A stretch of 64,000 nt of DNA from NCBI RefSeq assembly GCF_900089775.1, contig NZ_FLOB01000012.1, positions 1-64,000 of the forward strand. Reading direction: 5' to 3'. Of the stretch, positions 1 to 8,530 are shown one piece after another (position 1 is the first letter of the stretch; every line of letters begins with the position of its first letter). The notes below the pieces were generated by a model that saw nothing but the letters and a program-made list of their open reading frames with translations, was not told the origin of the DNA and searched no databases. A program made the translations under genes and the position numbers. This stretch comes from Marinomonas spartinae. GTDB lineage: Bacteria > Pseudomonadota > Gammaproteobacteria > Pseudomonadales > Marinomonadaceae.

Positions 1-282
1 AAGTTTGCTCACTCAAATTCTTACACTAACAATAACTTAATCGATTCATCATCTAAAACAACAAATCAACATAAAGCGAATTGACGTGTTTGACTCTCGT
101 AAGACTTCAATTTTTTTGATCGCTCAGCGCTCCACTCAGTAAACTAAGCAAAACCCTGTCGATCTTCTGAAGGTCTCAGCGAGCGCCCACACAAATTATC
201 TGATTATCTATTTTAAAGAGCGTTGCTAACGTTTTTTTCGAACCTCGTCTTCACTTAGTGTGAAGCGCTGTCCGTGTCAGCG
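1..282 (-). other. 16S rRNA operon leader (5' external spacer)
   Basis: Read on the minus strand, this stretch has the order expected of an rRNA leader. A boxB-like hairpin (arms 249-254 and 260-265) is followed by a boxA antitermination site, CGCTCTTTAAAA, at 222-211. Next comes the leader signature TGTGTGGGCGCTC at 193-181, very like the E. coli leader stretch after boxA. About 280 nt separate the promoter from the window edge, close to the usual leader length, so mature 16S rRNA should begin just to the left of base 1. No part of 16S itself is recognisable here. The leader would be removed by RNase III and other processing enzymes. Confidence 0.85.
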
Positions 283-345
283 AGGGCGTATATTAAGGAT
301 TCACAGATTTTCTGCAACCCTTTTTTGATGTTTTTTAGGATTTTA
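283..345 (-). promoter_or_regulatory. rRNA operon promoter (P1-like) with UP element
   Basis: On the minus strand a -35 TTGCAG (317-312) is followed by a 16-bp spacer and a -10 TAATAT (295-290). A GC-rich discriminator, ACGCCCTCGC, follows at 289-280, typical of stringently controlled rRNA promoters. Upstream of the -35 the sequence is A/T-tracted (about 318-345), as in an UP element. The predicted start is near 283. The link to the boxA-containing leader supports the call; activity is inferred. Confidence 0.8.
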
Positions 346-755
346 TTAGAAGGATAAGAAGATCTACGCAAAAAGCACATTTTTTGTACAAACATGCGCA
401 AATGTACTTACAGTGACATCCTCGAAGTTCATCAGAGCTTGCAACTTCATCAGAAACATCTATCTTGCCTTACCATCCCCAGCATACTTATAAAACCAAA
501 TGGGGCGACAACTATTCTGACACAGGAGCAAGAGAGGGTATAAAAAGGGATAAAAGTGGAGTGAGCGCTCCTTACTGACAAATAGCGTCTATAACGTTAA
601 TAAAAACCATCATTTAGAACCTTATCTATAGCTCGTTTTTACTTTACCTATAGTTTTTTTCTGATAGATAGCGACTATGCTTAATAAATGATGACGTTCA
701 CATCATATAAAGTAATGACACCGTCTCTTACTCAACGATATTTCACGGATAGACA
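346..755. other. intergenic region between rrn promoter and phytochrome gene
   Basis: No gene is seen. The region is AT-rich and separates two divergent transcription units. It contains a weak repeat, CTTCATCAGA (448-457 region) echoed by the similar TTCATCAGAG just upstream, and T-rich tracts near 637-662. The promoter of the phytochrome gene must lie here, but I cannot pick a convincing -35/-10 pair. Confidence 0.5.
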
Positions 756-3641
756 ATGACTAGACAACTCGTCGAAACACGACAAATTACCAGCCAAGAA
801 GCAGAGCAGTGTGCAAATGAACAGATTCAAATTATTGGCAGTATCCAACCCCATGGCTTTCAAATTGTTGTCGACTCAAAGGACCATCGAATCGTTCAGT
901 ACTCTGACAATACTTCCCACCTTATCAAAGAAGTTAGTCACGCTAAAATCAATGACCGAGCACTATTAGGTAGCCACCTGTTTAAATGGCTCACGTTTAA
1001 GGAAAGAGAAAAGCTAGACTCATTGCCAACAAAATACACCGTTGCCCTCCCTCTAACAGACGATAGCGTGATTAAAGGTTCGCAATGGGAGTGTGTTGCT
1101 CACGTTTCTCATGGCTGGATTTGCTTGGAATTTACCCCCAAGATACCGGAGTCAATCAATTCAAGCACTTTGATTTCTCAGTTAGATGATATGGTTGCGC
1201 TGTTGAAAGTGGTTCACGACGAAGCAGAACTGTTTCAAACCATTACCGCACAGCTACAAAGTTATACTCAGTATGATCGGGTCATGATGTATCGCTTCCA
1301 TCCAGACTGGTCTGGAGAAGTCGTTGCTGAATCCGTATCAGAACAAGAAAGCGTTAAGTTTTTAGGGTTACGCTTTCCAGCGGAAGATATTCCTAAGCAA
1401 GCACGGGAGCTGTACAAGCTTAATATGATCCGATACTTCGCAAATGTTCTCGATACGCCAGCGAAACTCGTCCCCTCTATCCTCCCTAACGGGGAACCAC
1501 TCGACCAAAGCGTCTCCTCATTACGCAACATGTCGAACGTACACCGCAGTTATTTAAAAAATATGGGGGTAAAAGCCTCGTTATCCTTATCTATTATAGA
1601 AGAGGATAAACTTTGGGGAATGGTGGTATTTCACCATAACACGTCCAAAGTGCCATCCCAGCGCGTTATCTCACAACTTCGAATTACGAGTAAGCTATTT
1701 GGTGAAATCATCAACTCTTATCTGACGCCTTCCTTCAATATAAAAGAGCTCACTTTTTTAATGAATACTCAGTCTTATATTGAAGCGGTTTTTTCTCAAG
1801 CGAAAAAAGCTGACCTGTCTCACAGCCTATTTGAAACCATCTTAGAAAAGGTCAATAGCATAATTCACTATGATTTTATTGGCATCATATATGATAAAAA
1901 GTGCTACAGCTTAAAACAAAACACCTTCTCTATTTTAGAACAAGCGACATCCGACGCGCTGGCTCAGATATTTACAGATGCAGATATGCTGCATTATGAA
2001 TCAAGTCAACTATACAACGATATTGGTGCTATCCCTGGTCTAGAAGACATGTATGGACTATCCATCATGCGCACTCAAAGCCCCATCGACTTTTATGTTT
2101 TTATCGGACGAAGAGAGGTGTCTAAAACTATCCAATGGGGGGGAGTCCCCAGTACAGTAGATATTGTCCTAAAGGACAACAAACGCCAATTAGAGCCAAG
2201 GAGCTCCTTTGCTTTATGGTGTCAGCAAGTCGAAGGACAGAGCAAAGAATGGCAACCCCGTGACACCAAGTTTTTACAATGTTTTTTTAATGAGAGTAAA
2301 GAGTTCATTAGTCTAAAGCGCACCCAGCTGCTTATGAATAAACTCGAAAAAGGAGCCTATTACGATACCCTAACAGGTCTTGCTAATCGTGCTTACTTGA
2401 GGTCGTTCATCGAGAATCTTGATCCCAATAGTGATATATCATTCGTATCTTTCTTCTTTATCGACCTCGATAATTTCAAAGATGTTAATGACTTTATGGG
2501 GCACGAAACCGGTGACAAACTACTGATTAGTATTTCACAAAGACTCAACGCTTGTGTCAGACCAAATGATCTCGTGGTGCGATTAAGTGGCGATGAGTTC
2601 ATTATCCTTTTCGCCCACCAAACACCACCTGAGCTGGATCTTATCCATCAACTGGCTGATAAAGTCGCCTCTCGAATAGGTGAACCCGTTCTTGATAGTG
2701 CTCATACATTAGTCATCACCTCCAGTATTGGTATTGTGACCCAAAGCACAAAAGATATTGATTTTAATGAAACACTGAAACGTGCCGACATTGCAATGTA
2801 TGCGGCAAAGAATGCTGGCAAAAACCGCCATCATATTTTTAATAGTAAAGACCAAGACTCGTTTAATAAACGAACAATTCTCACGATGGACCTTCGTGAA
2901 CATACTGCGAGTGGCGATATAACACTCTACTATCAAGTTAAGGTAGGAGCCAATAAACAACTCAAAGGAGCGGAAGCGCTAGCCCGCTGGAATCATCCGA
3001 CTTTCGGCTTTATCAGCCCAGAAGTTTTTATCACCTTGGCAGAAAAAAATAATCTCATCTATGCTTTGGGACTCAATATCATAGATAAAGCCTGCTCCGA
3101 CCTTGCCTATTGGCGCAACATCAGCCCTAATTTTGACTTGGGCGGCCCTTTATCCATCAATATCAGTCCAACTCAATTAGCTGAGCTAGCGTTTGAGGAA
3201 GATTTATTCGCTATTTTAGAACGACACAAAATCGATAAAAAATGGATTTGCCTTGAAATTACCGAGTCTGTTTTCATGAAAAACTATACGGTCTCTATCG
3301 AAGCCCTAGTTCGCCTGAGAAAAAAAGGGATTACCATTTCACTTGACGATTTTGGCACCGGCTACTCATCTCTCAATTCGTTGTGGAAATTGCCAATTGA
3401 TGAGGTAAAAATAGATAAATCTTTTATTTCCACCATGAGCCAAGATCGGAATTTGTTTACCATGGTCGAAAGCATCATCCAACTGTGTCAAAAACTGAAC
3501 TTACAAGTGGTTGGTGAAGGAATAGAAAGCAGCATTGAGTTCAACTTGTTAAAAGGTTTGGGTTGCGATGCTATGCAAGGCTACTACTTCAGCAAACCTC
3601 TCGACCCAGAAACCTTTCAACGAAACTACATCCAAATATAA
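756..3641 (+). CDS. bacteriophytochrome with GGDEF and EAL domains
   Basis: A red/far-red photoreceptor fused to cyclic-di-GMP enzymes, 961 residues, probably cytosolic. PAS comes first with a candidate biliverdin-binding Cys19 just before the IQPHG motif (30-34). The GAF domain carries FPAEDIP (207-213, the usual PASDIP) and His263 and His293, matching pocket histidines of known bacteriophytochromes. PHY shows the tongue motif PRSSF (481-485). The cyclase domain has SGDEF (611-615) in place of GGDEF, with an inhibitory-site RxxD (602-605) exactly five residues upstream. The EAL domain keeps E740-A-L, DDFGTG (864-869), a KIDKSF lysine and the C-terminal MQGYYFSKP, so it is probably an active phosphodiesterase. 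No heme oxygenase gene (bphO) lies in the window, so biliverdin must be made from elsewhere. The variant GGDEF may still be active, since SGDEF enzymes are known. Photochemistry and net output are inferences. Confidence 0.93.
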   Translation: MTRQLVETRQITSQEAEQCANEQIQIIGSIQPHGFQIVVDSKDHRIVQYSDNTSHLIKEVSHAKINDRALLGSHLFKWLTFKEREKLDSLPTKYTVALPLTDDSVIKGSQWECVAHVSHGWICLEFTPKIPESINSSTLISQLDDMVALLKVVHDEAELFQTITAQLQSYTQYDRVMMYRFHPDWSGEVVAESVSEQESVKFLGLRFPAEDIPKQARELYKLNMIRYFANVLDTPAKLVPSILPNGEPLDQSVSSLRNMSNVHRSYLKNMGVKASLSLSIIEEDKLWGMVVFHHNTSKVPSQRVISQLRITSKLFGEIINSYLTPSFNIKELTFLMNTQSYIEAVFSQAKKADLSHSLFETILEKVNSIIHYDFIGIIYDKKCYSLKQNTFSILEQATSDALAQIFTDADMLHYESSQLYNDIGAIPGLEDMYGLSIMRTQSPIDFYVFIGRREVSKTIQWGGVPSTVDIVLKDNKRQLEPRSSFALWCQQVEGQSKEWQPRDTKFLQCFFNESKEFISLKRTQLLMNKLEKGAYYDTLTGLANRAYLRSFIENLDPNSDISFVSFFFIDLDNFKDVNDFMGHETGDKLLISISQRLNACVRPNDLVVRLSGDEFIILFAHQTPPELDLIHQLADKVASRIGEPVLDSAHTLVITSSIGIVTQSTKDIDFNETLKRADIAMYAAKNAGKNRHHIFNSKDQDSFNKRTILTMDLREHTASGDITLYYQVKVGANKQLKGAEALARWNHPTFGFISPEVFITLAEKNNLIYALGLNIIDKACSDLAYWRNISPNFDLGGPLSINISPTQLAELAFEEDLFAILERHKIDKKWICLEITESVFMKNYTVSIEALVRLRKKGITISLDDFGTGYSSLNSLWKLPIDEVKIDKSFISTMSQDRNLFTMVESIIQLCQKLNLQVVGEGIESSIEFNLLKGLGCDAMQGYYFSKPLDPETFQRNYIQI

Positions 3642-3655
3642 AACACGATGGAGGA

Positions 3656-3681
3656 AGCATATCGTCTTAAGACGATATGCT
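3656..3681. repeat. 26-bp perfect palindrome after phytochrome gene
   Basis: The sequence from 3656 to 3681 equals its own reverse complement; its core is CGTCTTAAGACG. It starts 15 bases after the phytochrome stop codon. It could fold as a hairpin with a TTAA loop, but no run of T follows on either strand, so it is not a classical intrinsic terminator. It may be an mRNA 3'-end structure or a protein site. Confidence 0.75.
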
Positions 3682-3721
3682 CGGTAAAGCATTCATACTT
3701 CTTCGATATCCTACCCTAACT

Positions 3722-3752
3722 GTCTAAGTCCCCTAAAATAGGAGACTTAGAC
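3722..3752. terminator. hairpin between convergent genes
   Basis: Arms GTCTAAGTC (3722-3730) and GACTTAGAC (3744-3752) pair perfectly, with CCTA/TAGG pairing inside. It sits between the phytochrome gene and lhgO, which converge. Neither side carries a strong T tract, so termination efficiency is uncertain. Confidence 0.5.
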
Positions 3753-3755
3753 GAC

Positions 3756-4964
3756 TTATTCGCACCTTTCCAGAACTTTCTCACAAATATATTGCCCAAT
3801 CGGAATAGCGGATGTGGCCGCTGGGGAAGGCGCGTTACACACATGCAAACTGCGAGGACTTTCAGCAAACAAGAAGTCATGGACCAAGGTGCCGTCTTTT
3901 AGCACTGCTTGCGCACGAATACCTGCAGGATAAGGCTGTAAATCCGATAGTTCCAATTGTGGGCAGTACTTTTGCACTAGTTTAAGATAGCCCGGCTTCC
4001 AAAGAGAGTTTTTGGTTTCAACTAGTCCTGTCTTCAAGTTTTTTTTCAATACCCGCCAAAAGCCAGGAAAACGAACCATATCACCAATATCTCGAAGAGA
4101 CATATTAATACGGCCATACCCTTCTCGCTTCCAGCCTTGCACAGCGTTGGGCCCAACCGTCACACTACCATCAATCATGCGTGTTAAATGCACACCTAAA
4201 AATGGCAAATCAGGATCTGGAATAGGATAAATAAGGTAGTTGACGATATTGTTATATTTCTCAGGTAACTTATAGTACTCGCCACGGAAAGGGATAATCT
4301 GAAAATCAGTAGGAATGCCTAGCATTTTTGTGGTTCTGTCTGCCATCAAACCAGAGCAAGTAATCAAAAAGCGACCTTCAAAAGTCTTGAACGCACCATA
4401 ATGTGCGGCGTTTACAGTAACCTTATCAGGGGACTCTTGTAACCCCACCACTTCATGATTCAACAAGGCTTGACCACCTAACGCAACAAACTCTTCTGCC
4501 ATTTTAGTGGTCACTTGCTGATAGTTCACAATGGCAGTGTCTTTTACAAAGAAACCACCCAAACCGACTACATTCGGCTCACGTTCCTTTAGCTGCTCAG
4601 CACTCAGCATTTCGACATCTAGCTCATTTTCCTGACAACGCTTGAATAACGCCTGCATTCGCTCGACTTCTAACTCAGTGGTTGCCACCAGCAATTTACC
4701 ACATTGCTCATAAGGCACCTTGTGTTTATCACAAAATGCCATCGTCGCTTTGACCCCAGCCTTACAAAACTTCGCTTTTAGACTACCGGGCGCATAATAA
4801 ACCCCAGCGTGGATAACTCCGCTGTTATGGCCAGTTTGGTGCTTGGAATAGACAGACTCTTTTTCAAGCAACAAGACCTTTTTTTCAGGATGGCGCTGTT
4901 GCAGCTGCCACGCGGTAGACACGCCAACAATGCCACCACCAATAACAATATAATCGTAAACCAT
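3756..4964 (-). CDS. lhgO: L-2-hydroxyglutarate dehydrogenase (quinone-linked)
   Basis: A 402-residue FAD enzyme of the DAO family that oxidises L-2-hydroxyglutarate to 2-oxoglutarate and passes electrons to the membrane quinone pool. An N-terminal dinucleotide-binding motif IGGGIVG (8-14) and the downstream THNSG-like TGHNSGVIHAG segment are characteristic of LhgO. Length matches E. coli LhgO (about 420). A GGGAAC ribosome site precedes the ATG. The gene lies 54 bp downstream of glaH on the same strand, so the product of GlaH is the substrate of LhgO. The two genes form the glutarate branch of lysine/5-aminovalerate breakdown. The C-terminus is complete. Confidence 0.94.
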   Translation of the reverse strand: MVYDYIVIGGGIVGVSTAWQLQQRHPEKKVLLLEKESVYSKHQTGHNSGVIHAGVYYAPGSLKAKFCKAGVKATMAFCDKHKVPYEQCGKLLVATTELEVERMQALFKRCQENELDVEMLSAEQLKEREPNVVGLGGFFVKDTAIVNYQQVTTKMAEEFVALGGQALLNHEVVGLQESPDKVTVNAAHYGAFKTFEGRFLITCSGLMADRTTKMLGIPTDFQIIPFRGEYYKLPEKYNNIVNYLIYPIPDPDLPFLGVHLTRMIDGSVTVGPNAVQGWKREGYGRINMSLRDIGDMVRFPGFWRVLKKNLKTGLVETKNSLWKPGYLKLVQKYCPQLELSDLQPYPAGIRAQAVLKDGTLVHDFLFAESPRSLHVCNAPSPAATSAIPIGQYICEKVLERCE

Positions 4965-5018
4965 CTTGTTCCCTATTTATTACTATTGCACATCGTTGAT
5001 GGCACTCAAACACCCTAT

Positions 5019-5999
5019 TTAATCAGTAAAATGACCACGCTGACGAAGCAATTCACGGCACAGTTCTGGGTGAGGAACAAATTGATCACGACCATGCAAC
5101 CAGAAATGGTTATGCAACACCATCATCGTTCCAACTGGCATGGGAACAGACAGATAGTTCGGATCCGCTTCTAACGATTCGCCCATTTCATATAAATACT
5201 TGCCCTCTTCTTTGTTACGAGGTTCGGCAAACTGATCAATGTATAGCATTAATGGCTTGCCATTGGCATCTTCTTCGAAAAAAATAGGATGCTCTACTTT
5301 CGTTTCCACATTTTTCGATTTTGGAGCCCCCCAAAGAATGTCTTTTTTCGCGAGTGGATGATGATAAAACTTATCCAATTCAGCCCAATCGTCCAAGTGC
5401 AACATCAATGAATTACCACCCTGCATGTTTTCTTCTTTCAGTTTTTGCATCAGTACATAATCAGTGCGTTCATTGACATACGTGCCATCATTATGCAATT
5501 CCATACGACGATACGCTTTACGTAAGTAGCTATCAGAGTTATCGACATGGCGAACCGTAAAACGTGCGTAATATTGGCCGTACATGGCATCATAATTAGA
5601 CAGCCCAATAATGTGAGACACAGCAGTGGACAATTTAATATCAAGCTCAGTGCGTAGTTCGCCTGTTTCGCCAATCAGTTCATCATTGTAGTTAAGAAGA
5701 AAAGCCCCCGTTTCTCGATCTCTCACGGTTGCATTAAGAAACGCACCTAAAGTGTAGTTAGTAATGGCATCCAAGCGATCCGCCACTTCAAAACGTAAAA
5801 AAGGCTTATATTCAATATTTTGGACAGACCATTCCTCTACCGCTGCTATAAAGGCAGCCATGGTCTCGGCATGCAATGTCACCACTTTTAGACGCTTACT
5901 TGTGGGATAATCCACGACTGAAAATCCTTGAAATGTATTACCAGCATGGGTTGATGCTTGATTCTCTGCGGCGCTTTTTGCTTTGATTTGAGTCTGCAT
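5019..5999 (-). CDS. glaH: glutarate 2-hydroxylase (CsiD family)
   Basis: A 326-residue Fe(II)/2-oxoglutarate-dependent dioxygenase that turns glutarate into L-2-hydroxyglutarate, with 2-oxoglutarate converted to succinate and CO2. The iron ligands are visible as His169-x-Asp171 (LHNDG) and a distal histidine in HGRDQF (302). The C-terminal arginine-rich RELLRQRG stretch should bind the cosubstrate. Length is as in E. coli GlaH (325). AGGAGAG precedes the ATG. It is first in a glaH-lhgO operon and divergent from a GlaR-like repressor. An extensive symmetric operator lies 117-166 bp upstream of the start codon. No gabDT-type genes are attached, unlike the E. coli operon. Confidence 0.95.
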   Translation of the reverse strand: MQTQIKAKSAAENQASTHAGNTFQGFSVVDYPTSKRLKVVTLHAETMAAFIAAVEEWSVQNIEYKPFLRFEVADRLDAITNYTLGAFLNATVRDRETGAFLLNYNDELIGETGELRTELDIKLSTAVSHIIGLSNYDAMYGQYYARFTVRHVDNSDSYLRKAYRRMELHNDGTYVNERTDYVLMQKLKEENMQGGNSLMLHLDDWAELDKFYHHPLAKKDILWGAPKSKNVETKVEHPIFFEEDANGKPLMLYIDQFAEPRNKEEGKYLYEMGESLEADPNYLSVPMPVGTMMVLHNHFWLHGRDQFVPHPELCRELLRQRGHFTD

Positions 6000-6115
6000 A
6001 TTCTCTCTCCTATTATTTTTGTTTTACTAATTCTCTAAGGTAACAACCACCCCAAAGAGAACAGAGTTAGCTTAGCGCCATTGATTGAAATGGGCACTAG
6101 GATCTTTCTATAAGA

Positions 6116-6165
6116 ATAATCGACATTATAACAAAATGTCGACATTTTTAAATAATGTCGATTAT
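6116..6165. promoter_or_regulatory. candidate GlaR operator: 50-bp nested dyad
   Basis: A perfect 14-bp inverted repeat (ATAATCGACATTAT at 6116-6129, complement at 6152-6165) encloses a perfect 16-bp palindrome, AAAATGTCGACATTTT (6133-6148). Both share the same centre, between 6140 and 6141. The three TCGA cores (6120, 6139, 6158) are exactly 19 bp apart, close to two helical turns. It lies between divergent glaH and glaR, so binding by the GntR-type repressor is the natural reading. This is inference from position and symmetry. Confidence 0.75.
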
Positions 6166-6290
6166 ACAGACCAACGTCAACCTTTTTAAAGAATCCTTTC
6201 TTAACTATTTCAGAGCTTTCCCTTAGAATGCAGGACGATTCCTGCAGTAACAGGAACTTAAGAGCCACCACGCAAGCGAGTGCGATAGAA

Positions 6291-6992
6291 ATGAAACAGC
6301 CCCCCATTAAAGAAGTCGACAGCAAAGACAATTTTGCCTCTCAGGTATTGGGGAAGCTCACTAACGATATTTTAACGGGCTATTTCCAGCCAGGTGAAAA
6401 GCTGCGAATGACTCGCTTGAAAGAACGCTATCAGGTTGGTGTCGGACCATTGCGCGAAGCATTGTCGCAATTACTGGTAAAACAACTCGTCGTGGTCGAG
6501 AATCAGCGTGGATTTCGAGTGCACCCGATCTCCAAAGCTGAGCTGATTGATATCTATGAAACCCGTTCAGAAATAGAAGCACTATGTGTTGAACTTGCCA
6601 TAGAACGGGGTGGCGATGAATGGGAAGCCAACATCGTCGCGTGCGCCCACAAAATGAAAATCCATAGTGACTTACTGGAAGAAGAGCCACACCGCTGGGA
6701 GCAGTACCATCACGACTTTCATTCTGCCATTGCCGAAGGATGCCAGTCACCCGCGCTACTGCGGGTACGAGACAACTTGTATGAAAAAGCGTCCCGCTAT
6801 CGTAACCTTTGGCTAAAAAAGAACATGGTTGATGTAGCAGTCTTTGACGCGAATAAAAAAGAACACGAAGCCTTGATGAACGCTCTACTCAAGCGAGACG
6901 TAGAAACGGCTAAAGACCTTATTCGCAACCATATACGTAGCCCCAGTTTGACCCTTCAGGCCACCGCTGTCATCGATCACCCTTTTGACTAA
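6291..6992 (+). CDS. glaR: GntR/FCD transcriptional repressor of glutarate genes
   Basis: A GntR-family regulator (about 233 residues) with an N-terminal winged helix (GYFQPGEKLRMTRLKERY, then VGPLREALSQL) and a C-terminal FCD ligand-binding domain (DIYETRSEIEALCVELAIERGGDEWEA, histidines in the QYHHDFHSAI region). Several stretches, such as VGPLREALSQL and ARGGDEWEA-like sequence, resemble E. coli GlaR/CsiR closely. It is divergent from glaH and so probably represses glaH-lhgO until glutarate is present. An in-frame ATG at 6228 would add 21 residues without family likeness. The ribosome site is weak for both, so the start is uncertain. A small hairpin (6230-6245) lies between the two starts. 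Confidence 0.88.
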   Translation: MKQPPIKEVDSKDNFASQVLGKLTNDILTGYFQPGEKLRMTRLKERYQVGVGPLREALSQLLVKQLVVVENQRGFRVHPISKAELIDIYETRSEIEALCVELAIERGGDEWEANIVACAHKMKIHSDLLEEEPHRWEQYHHDFHSAIAEGCQSPALLRVRDNLYEKASRYRNLWLKKNMVDVAVFDANKKEHEALMNALLKRDVETAKDLIRNHIRSPSLTLQATAVIDHPFD

Positions 6993-7014
6993 CCCATTAG
7001 CAACTGTGGGCTAC

Positions 7015-7049
7015 AAAAAGGCAGTAATGCGAATACATCACTGCCTTTT
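7015..7049. terminator. bidirectional terminator between glaR and GST gene
   Basis: Arms AAAAGGCAGT (7016-7025) and ACTGCCTTTT (7040-7049) give an A-flanked stem followed by T residues in both directions, between two convergent genes. Confidence 0.85.
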
Positions 7050-7079
7050 CCATCATCATTTTAGCGTAAGCCGTCTCGT

Positions 7080-7940
7080 TTATTTTAAAACACTGTCAAA
7101 ATCCGCTGCGGAATGACGTTCTTCTAAATAAGCATCGCCCCAAGTACGGTTAACAATTCGCCCTCGCTGAACCGCTGGACGCTGCTCCACCGCTTTCGCC
7201 CAACGTAAAACGTTTTTGTAGCTAGACACCTCTAGAAATTCCGCTGCATCATACAAGTTGCCGAGTACCAAGTTGCCGTACCAAGGCCAAATCGCAATAT
7301 CCGCAATGGAATATTCCTCCCCGGCTATATAGGTATTGCCCGCTAGCTGTTTATCCAATACGTCTAACTGACGCTTAGTCTCCATGGTAAAACGGTCAAT
7401 CGGGTACTGCATTTTGGTCGGCGCGTAAGCATAGAAGTGACCAAAGCCGCCTCCCAAATACGGTGCCGATCCCATTTGCCAGAATAACCAGTTACGACAT
7501 TCGGTTTTTGCTGCATGATCTGTTGGTATCAGCGCATCAAACTTTTCAGCCAGATACTGCAAAATTGATCCAGACTCAAAAACACGGGTTGGTGGCGTTG
7601 TACTGTGATCCATCAAAGCTGGAATTTTAGAGTTCGGATTGATCTCAACAAACCCTGAAGAAAACTGATCCCCTTCTCCGATGTTGATTAAATAAGCATC
7701 GTATTCTGCTTGTGTTTTACCCAGAGCCAACAATTCTTCGAGCATAATGGTGACCTTTTGCCCATTCGGTGTTGCAAGGGAATAGACTTGAAAAGGATGT
7801 TCACCAATAGGCAGTTTCTTGTCATGGGTGGCACCAGAGATAGGTCGATTGATACTGGCAAATTTACCGCCACTTTCTGCATCCCATTTCCATACTTTGG
7901 GTGGAACATACTCTTGATTCGACTTGCTATCAGAACTCAT
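7080..7940 (-). CDS. yghU: YghU-type (Nu-class) glutathione S-transferase
   Basis: A 286-residue cytosolic glutathione transferase. The extended N-terminus (about 45 residues), a thioredoxin-like domain (about 48-130) with TPNGQ (57-61), and a helical C-terminal domain (about 145-260) match YghU, whose E. coli form has 288 residues and shows disulfide reductase activity toward organic hydroperoxides. The FESGSILQYLAEKF stretch carries the usual glutathione-contacting ES. AGGAGAG lies just before the ATG. It stands alone, convergent with glaR, and nothing in the neighbourhood indicates a specific substrate. Confidence 0.92.
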   Translation of the reverse strand: MSSDSKSNQEYVPPKVWKWDAESGGKFASINRPISGATHDKKLPIGEHPFQVYSLATPNGQKVTIMLEELLALGKTQAEYDAYLINIGEGDQFSSGFVEINPNSKIPALMDHSTTPPTRVFESGSILQYLAEKFDALIPTDHAAKTECRNWLFWQMGSAPYLGGGFGHFYAYAPTKMQYPIDRFTMETKRQLDVLDKQLAGNTYIAGEEYSIADIAIWPWYGNLVLGNLYDAAEFLEVSSYKNVLRWAKAVEQRPAVQRGRIVNRTWGDAYLEERHSAADFDSVLK

Positions 7941-8396
7941 AAGCTCTCCTACATACTGTCATCTACAAAACCAACAACCCTACTATACGTAAAAAATTGT
8001 CAGGGGATATCTTTACATGATGCGGTATTTTCGTTTTTCTTCAACCCTAGAAAATTGCAAGAAAGTAACAAGTTTTAGCGTAAGCTCTTTTTTCTCCTCT
8101 ATATCAAAGTAGCTACGCCTTAGCGATTTATCTTTTCTGTTTATCTTCTTGCCTCGAATCCAAATACCCCACTCATAAACCTCAAAAACAAGATACTTAA
8201 AATCACTTTTTCTTTACACTTCCATCAATATTAAACCATCTACAAAAAGATCAGCAGCACACCCATAACCTAATGTTTTATAAGAAAATTAATTTAAAAT
8301 ACGCCCAAAAACCACAATTAAAAAAAGGCTATTATCTTGTAAATCATAAAGAAAGACTTAATAAACACAGTTTCCTCCAATAAAAAAGGATCAAAG
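7941..8396. other. AT-rich intergenic region without a gene
   Basis: I see no coding region or RNA gene here. The segment is strongly AT-rich and should contain the promoters of the yghU-like gene (minus strand) and of the outer-membrane protein gene (plus strand). No pair of promoter hexamers is convincing enough to name. Confidence 0.4.
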
Positions 8397-8438
8397 ATGT
8401 ATTCAGCCACTAAATGCTGGAATTTCTCCCAGCATTGA
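8397..8438 (+). CDS. possible 13-codon leader ORF with internal hairpin
   Basis: ATG at 8397 follows an AAGGATC ribosome-site-like stretch and opens a 13-codon frame (MYSATKCWNFSQH) ending in TGA. The frame contains a hairpin with arms AATGCTGG (8413-8420) and CCAGCATT (8429-8436). It lies 92 bp before the barrel-protein gene. It could be a leader peptide or chance; there is no comparative evidence. Confidence 0.25.
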   Translation: MYSATKCWNFSQH

Positions 8439-8530
8439 CTATTACTAATAGGCACAGCGATTAAGTCATTTTCTCTGTTTTTTATTAATACGCTACTTTT
8501 AGCAAAATCAATGTTACTGAGGAGTTCAAG

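Noticed and set aside
1-60. Start of the 16S rRNA gene itself
   Set aside because: The conserved 16S opening is not visible; only leader signals are present, so the gene must begin outside the window.
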